35,954 nt of DNA, from positions 1 through 35,954 of the forward strand of contig JAQIBT010000062.1 in the NCBI GenBank assembly GCA_027858915.1, given 5' to 3'. Shown in pieces: positions 26,070 through 34,871 of this stretch. Positions within the stretch are counted from its first letter, which is position 1. Each line of letters starts with the position of its first letter. The position numbers and the translations under genes are program-made. The stretch comes from Salinisphaera sp. (lineage in GTDB: Bacteria; Pseudomonadota; Gammaproteobacteria; Nevskiales; Salinisphaeraceae). The notes beneath the pieces are model-generated. The model worked only from the letters and a program-made list of their open reading frames with translations. It searched no databases and was not told the DNA's origin.

Positions 26070-29000
26070 CTAGCGTCTTATCTCCCGCCAACTGAGACGG
26101 CCGTTGGACTTGCCGGTATTCACGTTGATCTGGGTAAAGCCGCCATCGGACGCAGGCAGCGTGACCAGACTGTCATTATGTGATGGATCGCTCGAAAACA
26201 ATGCCTTGTTTGGTGCGCCTCGGGTAATGAGCTTGCCCGAAACACTCGCCGAATCCTTGCCATTGTCACCATAGCTGACCTTGTCATCGCTATTGTAGGT
26301 GTGATCGTTATTCAGATCGAAAGCCGGCGTGTTGGTGCGTCCGCCGGTGGCTGCACTGACAATCATGAAGTAGCCGCTGCCCCCGGCGACACACGCCTGC
26401 TGATTGGGTATCAATGTGCTGAACGCAATGTCGTTGCCCTGCAGCTGGGCGTTGCTGTTGATGATCTCGCCGGTGTTGGCGGGCAGGTCGATGTACCAGC
26501 CGCGTTTGTTCTTTGTCCCGGAACTCGTCGCGGACTGCTGATAGTTCACTGGGTTCTGGCTGACTACACGATACGTGCTGCCGCCCTTGTTCACGGTCGT
26601 GATGATGCTCTGCTGTGTCAGTCGGTCCTTGGGGATATCAGAGGTCAGGGACGCCGTAAACAACGGGCTGCCGTTGTTGGCTTTGTTGAACGTGAATACA
26701 TCCAGATCCCAGATACCGTAGAAGCTGTTGAGCAGCGATGTGTTTTTCGCAGCATCGCCGTTCTCGATGTACTTGCCGGTGCCGAAATACACCATCACGC
26801 CGTAATCCTTGCCGTAGGGGTGAATGCCCACCTGCGGCTGGGTGGTGATCGGCTGTGGATCGCCGTTGGCGTCGGTGGCCGTAAACACCCTGGTAGCGCT
26901 CCAATCATCAGGATTATCTGATGTCAGATCGAATTTCCACAGATTGCCGTGCAAGTCGCCGGCATAGACATAGTCTGTGATGAAATCGCCGTCGAGATCT
27001 ACCGGGAACGGTGCGCTCAGGCCGTTGGTTGGCTGGCTAAGGCCCGGATATGCCTGGGGATCGGGTTCGATGCGTTTGATAAGCGCACCGGTTGCGAGAT
27101 TGACCACGTACAGCGCCACGTCGCCGCTATCGCTGTTGTAACCGTTGCCAAAGATAGCCGCCCATTTGCCGTCGTGCAGGCGCACGATCGACGGCTTGCC
27201 AAAGGTCTTGCCCAGACCTGTGTCCGTGTATTCCCAGAGGAAGGTTTTCGACGGATCGCTTTCCGAAAAATCTGCGGGATGGGTGATATCCAGCGCAAAC
27301 ACACTCCGGCCGCCGTTGCCGAGCCCGCTGACCAGCACCGTATGCCATTTGTGGTCGAATACGGCGTCGCCCACGTTCGGACTGCCGTCAACATAGAAAC
27401 GATGGTTGTAGTTGGGCTGGGTGAGATCGGCCAGGTTGGGTACGATCGAGCCCGGTACATAGGCTATTTTTTCCTTGCCGCCTTGGCTCGTATCGGCTTG
27501 CGCGTCGAAGCCGTGCAGCATGCCGTCGTTGGCGCCGACATATACCATCGGTTCGCGGTTGGCGTTTTTCTGTGCGAAAGCCGTGGTGCTGCCCGGCTTG
27601 TTGTATGGCCCAACGTCGGACTCATTCTCTACCATCGTGGCGTTGGGATAGAGTTGATCCGTCCAGTGCTGCGGATAACGAGTGCGGTTGGGCGCGCCGA
27701 CGTACATCGGCGTGGAATGCACGATATCGCCCAGAATATTCGTGGCGCGATAACGGAAAGTACCGTTTGGCTGGCCTTGCTCCTCGCTTCGGTCGCCGCG
27801 GATATAGTTGACGACGGCGGCAACCTTGTTGTCATTCGAGGTCTGGGTACCGCCGCCCAGAGCGCCCAGCAGGAAGCCAGGAAGTACACTGCTGCTCGAC
27901 GACTGGAACGTTGCGGGCTCGAACGGCTCGGGCTGATAACGGTTGTTCTTTTCAACGGACGTCAAAATGACGCGGTTGTTGGGCGAAGTGTAGTTGCTGG
28001 CGCCTTGATTGAACTGGGTTGAGGCTTTCCAGAGCGGTGCGTCGGACTGTTGCGTGCCGTTGGCAAGCCGGTAGGCCGACAGATCACCGCTCCATACGCC
28101 GGATACGTAGCTGGCGTTGTAGATAACGCTATTGTCGGTCACGTTGCCGCTGTTGGCCCCAATACTGCTGGCCGAGCCGGGCGCGTTAAGAATGTTTTCC
28201 AACGCGCCGGCGAATTGGTCGGCAATACCCTGCGGCGTCTGGGCATTCAGCAACGCGCCGTGACTGTTGACCGTGGCGTGCCAGAGATCATCGATCTGGG
28301 TGGGCGACGACAGATTATTGCTATTGATACTCGACCAGTCTGGCGGATTGGTATAGGGGTTCGGATTGTTACCCGAGCCGTTGTATACCGTTCCGCTCTG
28401 CCCGAGCGTGACGCCGTAGAGATTCATGTGCAGATCGTTTTCGCAATCGAGGCTCTTCGGCGGATTGGGTGCGTCGCACGCCGGCGGTGTGGTCATCTGA
28501 TCACGATTGATATTGTTGGGAAATTGCAGCTTGCCCAGGTTGTTGTAGTAGTGCAGCGCAATATCGGCCATCGTGTTCCGGTGGCCGTCCCCGTCCAGAT
28601 CTCCGCTGGAGTTTCCATTGTGGCCGAAGCTGTTTGGCTGCCCGGAGTTATAGCCGTCGGTGAACAGAATGGCGTAGTTCTTCTGGCACGGCGACTGAAT
28701 GATGTCGGAGTTGGTTTCCAGTTGCTGTCCCAGGAAATCCACTGCCTGGCGGTTCGGCGTGCCGAGAGCTTGATAGAAATCGATCCCGAATATGTCGTTG
28801 TAGAACTGGGTGCGGCCGGCCGGTGTATCGATATTAAGCATGTTGAGCGGCTGGGGATTATTGATCGTACAGCTACCAGCACGCACCCCGCTGATACGAT
28901 CAAAGGCTGACACTATGCCGCCGCGCACGGCCAGATTCCGTTTGCGATAGTAGGTGAACCAGTTGGCGAAGTTGTGGATCGCTGCCGTGTAATGCGCAGT

Positions 29001-29918
29001 ATCGGAAAAATTACCAGGTTTTATTTCGTAGCGGAACAGGTTGTTGCCGTCGGGCGCCTTGCTCGAAGGCGTCGGCGCAGTGTAGCCGTAGGTTGCAGCT
29101 AGCTTGGATTTTATGTAGAAAGTGGCGGGAAAATATGATACCGCGTACAAGCTGGTTTGATAAACTTCGACGGGATTTTTGTCACTTATAAATCCAGTGT
29201 TTAACCCGTGGCCATCTCCGCTGTGATAGTAATTTGTCCCGACCGGGATGATCATCCCCGGCTCAAAAACAAAATTTTCACCCCTACCGCGCTTCTCGCG
29301 CGTCATGGTCAGGTCGATTGTGTTGCCGACGGAATTGCCTTCGGGATTGAAGGGTATCGCCGTCAATCCTCCTTTGTTGATTAACCAGGCGTCGTCGTGG
29401 CGCGGCCAAGACGTATACGTATCGGCCGGGTTGAAGTAGGACTTGTTGTAATCCGGCGATCGTGCAAAAGCGAACTTGGGGATGGGCGGAACGGCGTATC
29501 TGCCATAGTTATCGCAGTAAATTCGCTTTCCTAGATTTTGGCCATTGTTGCATCCGTTCGGGAATAGGTAGGCATAAGCGGCTCTATAGTAATAATTGCC
29601 GTAATATTCATAATAACCAGGCGAATTGTACTGGCCGTTGTGGTAAAAGCTCTGCGTGCTGCCATCCCAGAAGAGTTGTCCGTCCTGCGTCGGGAAAAGT
29701 ACCTCGAAATCCATACTGCCGGAATTATCGACTGCCACCATCACGTTCGGCTTGACGCCAGAGCCGGTCAGCAGCGGGCGGTTGGCAAGATCAAGGCTCG
29801 GTGCTGCGTTCGGGCTGGCGGCCAAGGCCGATGTGGTAGATATCGCGATGCCCAGAACACAGGCGCCGAGCAGAGCTGCCTGCGTGATACGAGTGAACAG
29901 TCGGTTTCTGGTGTTCAT
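26070..29918 (-). CDS. pilY1: Type IV pilus tip/biogenesis protein PilY1
   Basis: A 1282-residue secreted protein that sits with the minor pilins at the pilus tip and acts in adhesion, retraction control and surface sensing. A signal peptide ends at about residue 34. The N-terminal half has a von Willebrand-like start with the metal-site motif DNSGSM (64-69), a Tyr-rich stretch at 101-118, and a calcium-loop-like DLDGDGHRN near 440. An RGD lies at 707-709, in NYIRGDRSEE. The C-terminal half is the PilY1 beta-propeller, with the calcium-binding loop DLDGDFITD near 972. The ATG shares one base with the pilX stop. The first third is visibly more AT-rich than the rest. Confidence 0.95.
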   Translation of the reverse strand: MNTRNRLFTRITQAALLGACVLGIAISTTSALAASPNAAPSLDLANRPLLTGSGVKPNVMVAVDNSGSMDFEVLFPTQDGQLFWDGSTQSFYHNGQYNSPGYYEYYGNYYYRAAYAYLFPNGCNNGQNLGKRIYCDNYGRYAVPPIPKFAFARSPDYNKSYFNPADTYTSWPRHDDAWLINKGGLTAIPFNPEGNSVGNTIDLTMTREKRGRGENFVFEPGMIIPVGTNYYHSGDGHGLNTGFISDKNPVEVYQTSLYAVSYFPATFYIKSKLAATYGYTAPTPSSKAPDGNNLFRYEIKPGNFSDTAHYTAAIHNFANWFTYYRKRNLAVRGGIVSAFDRISGVRAGSCTINNPQPLNMLNIDTPAGRTQFYNDIFGIDFYQALGTPNRQAVDFLGQQLETNSDIIQSPCQKNYAILFTDGYNSGQPNSFGHNGNSSGDLDGDGHRNTMADIALHYYNNLGKLQFPNNINRDQMTTPPACDAPNPPKSLDCENDLHMNLYGVTLGQSGTVYNGSGNNPNPYTNPPDWSSINSNNLSSPTQIDDLWHATVNSHGALLNAQTPQGIADQFAGALENILNAPGSASSIGANSGNVTDNSVIYNASYVSGVWSGDLSAYRLANGTQQSDAPLWKASTQFNQGASNYTSPNNRVILTSVEKNNRYQPEPFEPATFQSSSSSVLPGFLLGALGGGTQTSNDNKVAAVVNYIRGDRSEEQGQPNGTFRYRATNILGDIVHSTPMYVGAPNRTRYPQHWTDQLYPNATMVENESDVGPYNKPGSTTAFAQKNANREPMVYVGANDGMLHGFDAQADTSQGGKEKIAYVPGSIVPNLADLTQPNYNHRFYVDGSPNVGDAVFDHKWHTVLVSGLGNGGRSVFALDITHPADFSESDPSKTFLWEYTDTGLGKTFGKPSIVRLHDGKWAAIFGNGYNSDSGDVALYVVNLATGALIKRIEPDPQAYPGLSQPTNGLSAPFPVDLDGDFITDYVYAGDLHGNLWKFDLTSDNPDDWSATRVFTATDANGDPQPITTQPQVGIHPYGKDYGVMVYFGTGKYIENGDAAKNTSLLNSFYGIWDLDVFTFNKANNGSPLFTASLTSDIPKDRLTQQSIITTVNKGGSTYRVVSQNPVNYQQSATSSGTKNKRGWYIDLPANTGEIINSNAQLQGNDIAFSTLIPNQQACVAGGSGYFMIVSAATGGRTNTPAFDLNNDHTYNSDDKVSYGDNGKDSASVSGKLITRGAPNKALFSSDPSHNDSLVTLPASDGGFTQINVNTGKSNGRLSWREIRR

Positions 29919-30580
29919 CAGTAATCTTTCTCGTAAAAGCTCTGCACGACGGCGACTGCCGCCGGGTTGCGGCCTTGTGCCCGCGCTGTGATGCGATAGA
30001 TCGCCTTTCCCTGGGCGGTGGCCGCGGTATCAGGATTGAGATTGCTCGGCGTGAAATGGCGGTCTTCCTCGACAAAAAACTTCACCTGGATGCCGTCTCC
30101 AGCGGTGTATATCTGGGCGGTAGCGGTTCCTCTCCAAAGTGATGGATCGAGAAACTTCAGCGATTCGTCAACGGGTTGTGAACCGCCGAACAACTCGTTG
30201 TCCGTGCCGTTCCAGATGTACAGATCAGTTGATCCGGTGCAGCTGCTGCTGCTGCTGCTGCCGTTGTTATTGTTTGCGCTGTCTGTTCCGCTCTTGCTGA
30301 CGTCGTAGCACGCGCTGGCCGATTGGTAGGTATCGAACAGTGGCAGCGCAAGCTTCAACTCGGCTGATCGCAGGGCGGCGTCTGCGTCGTGAAACGCATC
30401 GGACTTGTCACGCAGGTTGGAGGCCATGCGTTCCTGCAGCGTCGACGAGTTGATGGCCGATACCGCAATCAAGGTGATGATTACCAGGAAGATCAGGCTG
30501 GTAACCAGCACAAAACCGCGCTGCGAGCTCGATGAACTACGATCTGAGCTAGGAGATACGCTATTAGATGTCTGAGTCAT
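29918..30580 (-). CDS. pilX: Minor pilin PilX
   Basis: A 220-residue prepilin-like protein. A Ser-rich, basic leader of 22 residues ends in RG before FVLVTSLIFLVIITLIAVSAI, the membrane helix. Glu5 is absent, as is usual for the PilX/GspK kind, which caps the pilus. A PilX-type segment, SSTLQERMASNLRDKSDAFHDADAALRSAE, follows. A low-complexity block (four Asn, Gly, six Ser, Cys) is coded by a run of six CTG/CAG triplets and may vary in length. The start overlaps the pilW stop by four bases; the stop shares a base with the pilY1 start. Confidence 0.9.
   Translation of the reverse strand: MTQTSNSVSPSSDRSSSSSQRGFVLVTSLIFLVIITLIAVSAINSSTLQERMASNLRDKSDAFHDADAALRSAELKLALPLFDTYQSASACYDVSKSGTDSANNNNGSSSSSSCTGSTDLYIWNGTDNELFGGSQPVDESLKFLDPSLWRGTATAQIYTAGDGIQVKFFVEEDRHFTPSNLNPDTAATAQGKAIYRITARAQGRNPAAVAVVQSFYEKDY
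30243..30260 (+). repeat. CTG triplet run inside pilX
   Basis: Six perfect CTG units on the plus strand code the Ser run of PilX on the minus strand. Changes in unit number would keep the reading frame and only alter the length of the Ser linker. Confidence 0.7.
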
Positions 30581-31431
30581 GGCAGTACGTTGCGCAGGGC
30601 GACGGTCTGATCCAGCAGCGTTCGGGCGCGCCGGTCGGTATACGTTTTGCTTGAGCCGTCCAGAAACGTGTAGGTCTGGGCGATAGGTGAGGGGCTGGCG
30701 TTGTTATCACTGTGCAACAACAGCTGCAGACGCAGGCTCAGCACCTGTGTTGCGGTGGTTGCGGTCAGCGTAGAGACGTATTGATCGACCGAATGGTCGC
30801 TGTTGGTATCGATGCCGTAGCGCACCTTGAATCGGTCAACGCCGTCAACCAGCGGCACCGTGTTCTTTATGCCGGGCGTGCCGCCCGAGGAGCCAAGGGT
30901 CGGCTGGTCGTCGTCGTTGTAGATGACGCAGTCGAGGGTGATGTCGTTGGGATCGCTCTTGTCCAACAGCAGCGCGAAGTCTGCGTTGGCCTGCAACGGT
31001 TTGTCAGTGGAACTGCGGCCGCCTTGGTAGCCGTCGATTTCCGTGCCGGCGCAATCGTGTACGCCGCCGGCTGCCTGGAAGCGTATGCGCACGCTGTCGT
31101 CGCCGCTTGCGCCGCCGTTTGATCCGGCAACAAACGCTCCCACGTCAATGGGCAGGCCATCGCCGGCGTTACCCAGCGCCAGAAAGAGCTGCTTGTTCGT
31201 CGCGTCGAGATTCGCGCGGTAACCGGCGTGCGCCACCATGTTGTCGACGATGAAACTGACCAGCCGGCTGTTTTCCTGCAAGCCGGCCACGCTTTGCTGG
31301 ACGCTGTAGCTCTGTCGATTGCCCAGCAGAATCTGCAGAATGCCGGCCAGCAGCAACAGCGAGATCACCAGCGCGACCATGAGTTCAACCAGCGTGAACC
31401 CGCGTTGCGTGTGTTTCTGTCGCGCGTTCAT
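30577..31431 (-). CDS. pilW: Minor pilin PilW
   Basis: A 284-residue prepilin. The ten-residue leader ends in RG/FTLVELMVALVISLLLLAGILQILL with Glu5, then the PilW-type LLGNRQSYSVQQSVAGLQENSRLVSFIVDNMVAHAGYR segment. The remaining 200 residues form a larger beta-rich head, with two cysteines (in HDCAGTE and LDCVIY). It is part of the minor pilin priming complex together with PilV and PilX. Overlaps at both ends with pilV and pilX (four bases each) show a single transcript. Confidence 0.93.
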   Translation of the reverse strand: MNARQKHTQRGFTLVELMVALVISLLLLAGILQILLGNRQSYSVQQSVAGLQENSRLVSFIVDNMVAHAGYRANLDATNKQLFLALGNAGDGLPIDVGAFVAGSNGGASGDDSVRIRFQAAGGVHDCAGTEIDGYQGGRSSTDKPLQANADFALLLDKSDPNDITLDCVIYNDDDQPTLGSSGGTPGIKNTVPLVDGVDRFKVRYGIDTNSDHSVDQYVSTLTATTATQVLSLRLQLLLHSDNNASPSPIAQTYTFLDGSSKTYTDRRARTLLDQTVALRNVLP

Positions 31432-31964
31432 GGCCGCACCAGCGTTTCGAAGCAGCGATTGACCGCACCGTTGCCCGCGCCACAGTTGGAAGCGTCCGCG
31501 ACGGCTGCGTTGTTCTTGTCGCGTTCGCGCCAGGTGATCTTGATGTCATATTCGACGCATTTGCTTGCATCGTTTGGATCGTTGGCTTTGCATGAGATAT
31601 CGCCGCTACCGTTCGGCAAGGCTTGTTGCAGGGACTGGCGCCACTCGGACATATCGAAAGCGGCCATTTCGGCCGGCGTACACACCGCTCCGCCGGTACA
31701 AACGGTCGGCGTGCTGTTGCCGGAGGAGGCGTTGCTGCTGGCTGTGTCATAGTCTTTTGCCGCCGCGCCTTCTGGATTGGCGAGGATCCGGCCGGCCATA
31801 CTGTCGGCCGCCAGCGTGGCGGCACCGCGTGCCTGAGAAGTCTGCGTGCTGACCAGGGCAACGCTCTGCAGACCGAGCAGGCCGAGCAGGCCAATGGATA
31901 TGACCACAATCGTTACCAGGGCTTCGAGCAGCGTGAAACCGTGTTGGCGAGTCGCGGCCATCAC
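31428..31964 (-). CDS. pilV: Minor pilin PilV
   Basis: A 178-residue prepilin with leader MMAATRQHG before FTLLEALVTIVVISIGLLGLLGLQ; Glu5 is present. The following ALVSTQTSQARGAATLAADSMAGRI matches the PilV type. The head holds several Cys residues (near 90-96, 126, 137, 161, 171), consistent with disulfide bonds in the periplasm. It overlaps fimT and pilW by four bases each. Confidence 0.93.
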   Translation of the reverse strand: MMAATRQHGFTLLEALVTIVVISIGLLGLLGLQSVALVSTQTSQARGAATLAADSMAGRILANPEGAAAKDYDTASSNASSGNSTPTVCTGGAVCTPAEMAAFDMSEWRQSLQQALPNGSGDISCKANDPNDASKCVEYDIKITWRERDKNNAAVADASNCGAGNGAVNRCFETLVRP

Positions 31965-32518
31965 GGGCTGGCCCCGCCTGGCGCCTGGTTGTCGGTTCGG
32001 ATACGACCGCTGCCGCTGATCACCACATACTTTGCCGGCGAATTATCGGCCGTGGCTGTGAACGTGCCGATGCTGCCCATGGCAAAGCCGTTGGCATCGA
32101 AATGAGCCGAGTCGGTGATGTTCTGGTTCCCAGTGATCTGGATTTGACCCTTTAACGCCCCATGCGCCCGTAAAAGGTCCTGAACGGCCGGTGGATTGGC
32201 GGTGTCGTTCGGATCTGGCGCGTAGACGATCCAACCCTGGCTCCAGCCACCGCTGGCCGCACAAACGCTGCCATTGAAACTGGTGCACAGATAGACGGCC
32301 TGCCCACGCGTCACTGCCTGGCTGCGTGCGTAGCTGAGATCGCCAACCAGATCGTTCACCTGGGCGGTGACAGCATTGCGCTGCACCAGACCGCGGTAAG
32401 ACGGAACGGCAATCCCCAAGAGAACCGCAGCTACCGCCATGGTCAAGAGCAGTTCGAGCAACGTGAACCCGTCAGCTCTGCTGGCAATCAACCCGAAATC
32501 GTCGTGAGCATTCCCCAT
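31961..32518 (-). CDS. fimT: Minor pilin FimT/FimU (GspH family)
   Basis: A 185-residue prepilin of the GspH type, first gene of the operon. A 17-residue leader ends in DG/FTLLELLLTMAVAAVLLGIAVPSYRGL; Glu5 is present. The GspH-type part includes LVGDLSYARSQAVTRGQAVYLC, then SGGWSQGWIVY, as seen in FimT and FimU. I chose the ATG at 32518 since it gives a normal leader; a GTG at 32596 would add 26 residues. FimT and FimU cannot be separated reliably here. The start lies close to the second island. Confidence 0.85.
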   Translation of the reverse strand: MGNAHDDFGLIASRADGFTLLELLLTMAVAAVLLGIAVPSYRGLVQRNAVTAQVNDLVGDLSYARSQAVTRGQAVYLCTSFNGSVCAASGGWSQGWIVYAPDPNDTANPPAVQDLLRAHGALKGQIQITGNQNITDSAHFDANGFAMGSIGTFTATADNSPAKYVVISGSGRIRTDNQAPGGASP

Positions 32519-32821
32519 TTCCCGTGTATCGGATCGAGAAAGGAAGACTTTATCGACGCGCCGACCGGCGATCAGCAGGAGCCGACGAATGGTCACAATA
32601 CCGCCGTTCGCATCGACAGATCGCCGGTGCTCCTCGCTCGAAAATCAGCCTGTCCGGCTAAATCTGGGCCAATGTCCGTTGCGATTTCAAAGGCGTCGCA
32701 AGTCCTCGGCGAGTGCGTAACCTAGCCTTGTTTCGGATCAAGCTCTCGAGAGGGCGAGCATGATGCGGGCGTCCCATAAACCCGGCTGCTTGTGCCCGGC
32801 GTGCTATCTATGCCCAGGCAC
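32519..32821. other. Leader region upstream of the pilin operon
   Basis: About 300 bases without a credible gene. It must carry the promoter of the fimT-to-pilE operon, but I see no convincing sigma-70 or sigma-54 motif. A perfect palindrome, CTCTCGAGAG, lies at 32743-32752. Confidence 0.4.
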
Positions 32822-32844
32822 AAAAAAAGCCCCTTCTGGGGCTT
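32822..32844 (-). terminator. Terminator, minus strand, beside island edge
   Basis: On the minus strand AAGCCCC pairs with GGGGCTT (stem 32838-32844 with 32827-32833, loop of four), then a T run. No gene lies just upstream now; the tRNA-end-like sequence at 32872 suggests it once served a tRNA gene. Confidence 0.75.
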
Positions 32845-32871
32845 GGCGTTCAGCTTAAGTGATTGTTTATA

Positions 32872-32886
32872 TGGTGCCGGGGAGAA
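32872..32886 (-). other. Possible attachment core (tRNA 3' end remnant)
   Basis: TGGTGCCGGGGAGAA on the plus strand reads TTCTCCCCGGCACCA on the minus strand, the form of a tRNA 3' end with CCA. The sequence on the island side does not continue as a T-arm. A terminator follows on the chromosome side and an integrase gene lies 140 bases away on the island side. This fits an island end in which only the crossover core of a tRNA gene (Leu-like ending) is left. Confidence 0.4.
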
Positions 32887-32908
32887 CTACCGTTCCCGCA
32901 TATCATGC

Positions 32909-32988
32909 CGTAACATGCGAACCCATTAACCCGCTGTAGACGTTGGCATTACAGTATTTACTTGCATCACGCCGTAACCCACCGTAAC
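32909..32988 (+). repeat. CCGTAAC direct repeats before integrase
   Basis: CCGTAAC occurs three times (32909-32915, 32972-32978, 32982-32988), and GACGTTGG twice (32939-32946, 33017-33024), in the 150 bases between the attachment core and the integrase. Integrase arm-type binding sites are a plausible reading. Confidence 0.4.
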
Positions 32989-33025
32989 ATCCAACAACAC
33001 TGTTTATGTTGGGTAGGACGTTGGT

Positions 33026-34264
33026 ATGCCAAAGAAAGCACCGGAGCTTAGCGCGATCCAAGTCAAACGGCTGGATAAGCGAGGCATGCACGCCGTGGGG
33101 GGCGTGGCTGGCTTATTACTGCAAGTCGCCAAGGGAGGCTCGCGGTCGTGGATTTTACGTGTAAAGATCGGCAGCAAGCGCCGAGACGTTGGTTTAGGCG
33201 GATACCCGGACGTAACGCTAGCCCAGGCCCGAGACAAGGCGCGTGAGGCCCGCGAGAAGATCGTGCAGGGCATCGACCCGGTGGCCGAGAGAAAGGCGGC
33301 CAGAGACGCGCTGATCGCTTCACAGGCAAAGCGCATGACGTTTGCCGATGCCGCGCGACGCAAGCATGCGGCAATCGCATCGGAATTCCGCAATCTTCGG
33401 TCCCGCGCCAACTGGCTATCGTCCTTGGAACGGCACGTATTCCCATTGATCGGCGATATGGAAGTCGAAGATGTGGAACTGCCACACGTTCTATCGGTGT
33501 TGGAGCCAATCTGGAAGGAGAAGACCGAGACGGCCACCCGAGTACGGCAACGCATGGAGGCCGTGTTCAATTGGGCGATTGTCGGTAAATATCGCGAGAG
33601 TGCGAATCCGGCCGTGTGGAAAGGCAACCTTGCGGAAGTTCTGCCGAAGCCTGCCAAGATTGCCAAGGTCAAGCATCAACGCGCCCTAGACTGGCACGAA
33701 GTACCGGCGTTCATGGATCGACTCCGTAAGCGCGGCGGCATATCTGCCAAAGCGTTGGAGTTTGCGATTCTGACTGCTGCACGTTCGGGCGAAGTACGCT
33801 TCGCTACATGGGCTGAATTCGATCTTGATGCACGTATCTGGACCGTGCCGGAAGAACGGACCAAGAACGGTAAAACGCACACTGTGCCGCTAGCCGACGA
33901 TGCGCTGACCTTGTTAAAGGCATTACCGCGATTCGAGGGAAGCGATATCGTATTCACAGCACAGCGCGGCGGTTCGCTGTCAGACATGAGCTTGTCGGCA
34001 ATCACTAAGAAAATGAAGGTTGACGCCGTGCCGCATGGTTTCCGGTCTAGCTTTAAGGATTGGGCGCGTAACCGTTCTACTGCCGCCGATGAAGTGAGCG
34101 AGCTAGCCCTTGCACACGTCAATAGCGACGCTACACGAGCCGCTTATGCCCGTGACGAGCTATTACCCCAACGCAAGCGGCTGATGGCGCAATGGGCCGC
34201 GTTCTGCGCTGAGGGCGAGCCAGTGAAGGCCAGCGTGTCGAACATCGGGGAGGCACGGGCATGA
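33026..34264 (+). CDS. P4-type tyrosine integrase of the second island
   Basis: A 412-residue integrase with the DUF4102 N-terminal domain (about 5-95), a core-binding domain (105-205) and a catalytic domain. Catalytic residues are Arg253 in AARSGE, Lys283, His337 and Arg340 in PHGFR, His364 in LAH and Tyr374. All are present, so activity is likely. The start ATG at 33026 is preceded by TAGGA. The gene is next to a tRNA-end-like sequence at 32872, as expected for an enzyme that inserts its island into a tRNA gene. It differs clearly from the integrase near ssrA. The next gene overlaps its end by four bases. Confidence 0.93.
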   Translation: MPKKAPELSAIQVKRLDKRGMHAVGGVAGLLLQVAKGGSRSWILRVKIGSKRRDVGLGGYPDVTLAQARDKAREAREKIVQGIDPVAERKAARDALIASQAKRMTFADAARRKHAAIASEFRNLRSRANWLSSLERHVFPLIGDMEVEDVELPHVLSVLEPIWKEKTETATRVRQRMEAVFNWAIVGKYRESANPAVWKGNLAEVLPKPAKIAKVKHQRALDWHEVPAFMDRLRKRGGISAKALEFAILTAARSGEVRFATWAEFDLDARIWTVPEERTKNGKTHTVPLADDALTLLKALPRFEGSDIVFTAQRGGSLSDMSLSAITKKMKVDAVPHGFRSSFKDWARNRSTAADEVSELALAHVNSDATRAAYARDELLPQRKRLMAQWAAFCAEGEPVKASVSNIGEARA

Positions 34265-34797
34265 ATGAGCCAATAGATATATTTTGGCGTCGACATACCA
34301 ATTTGAAAGAGCGCGTCGGCCCTGTCGTGGAGGACGTGGGCGATTCAGAGGACAACACCGTAATCGGGAATAATTTGAGATTGGCAAGCAATCATCTGGC
34401 GTTAGCGGAATTCTTCGCCCACAACGGCGAAATCGGCCGCGCAAACGATTCGCTGCATTTCAGCGAACGGGTGTACGGGGCCGCACTATCCGGCTTGATG
34501 GAGCCGTCTGTTATCAGTGGGCATAAAGCCAGCACGGCACAATCTAAACGCGCTAGTCAGCCGCGAAGCGATCAGCAAGTTATAGAGATTATCCGTCTGC
34601 TTGCTATGCGCGACGAGCCCATAAAAGAACTGTGGAACGCGTTTCATGGCGACCTGGGCGCTGCTGGCCTGGATCCGGTCGAGGGCTTGGGAGGCAAAAA
34701 TGGCAAGAGCCTAACTATCTGGTACGAGACGGATGCCGGGCGTAGGGCAATGACAATCGGCACATTCGGCAACCGGATAAAGAAAGCAAGCCGCTAA
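34261..34797 (+). CDS. Unknown integrase-linked protein
   Basis: A 178-residue soluble protein I do not recognise. It has no signal peptide, membrane segment or cysteine. Residues 38-80 form a likely helical region containing LRLASNHLALAEFFAHNGEIGRAND. The half from about 100 carries DQQVIEIIRLLAMRDEPIKELW, then a Gly-rich part with a possible loop, GLGGKNGKSLTIW. The start overlaps the integrase stop (ATGA), so the two are made together. A role in integration, excision or island upkeep would be a guess from location. Confidence 0.7.
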   Translation: MNEPIDIFWRRHTNLKERVGPVVEDVGDSEDNTVIGNNLRLASNHLALAEFFAHNGEIGRANDSLHFSERVYGAALSGLMEPSVISGHKASTAQSKRASQPRSDQQVIEIIRLLAMRDEPIKELWNAFHGDLGAAGLDPVEGLGGKNGKSLTIWYETDAGRRAMTIGTFGNRIKKASR

Positions 34798-34871
34798 TTT
34801 CCACGATAGCCGGGCTAGCGTGCAATCGTAAGTTGAATAGGTCTCGAAGCAACCAACACGAGGCCGAAACA

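Noticed and set aside
26949-28022. A 357-codon open frame opposite pilY1
   Set aside because: Antisense to the well supported pilY1 frame, with no start signal and no familiar sequence.
32872-32935. A complete tRNA gene on the minus strand
   Set aside because: The CCA end looks right, but no T-arm, anticodon arm or matching 5' acceptor strand follows. Only a remnant core is supported.
32971-32992. A CRISPR-like or iteron array from the CCGTAAC copies
   Set aside because: Only three 7-base copies with uneven spacing; far too short and irregular for a CRISPR array, and there is no replication gene next to them.
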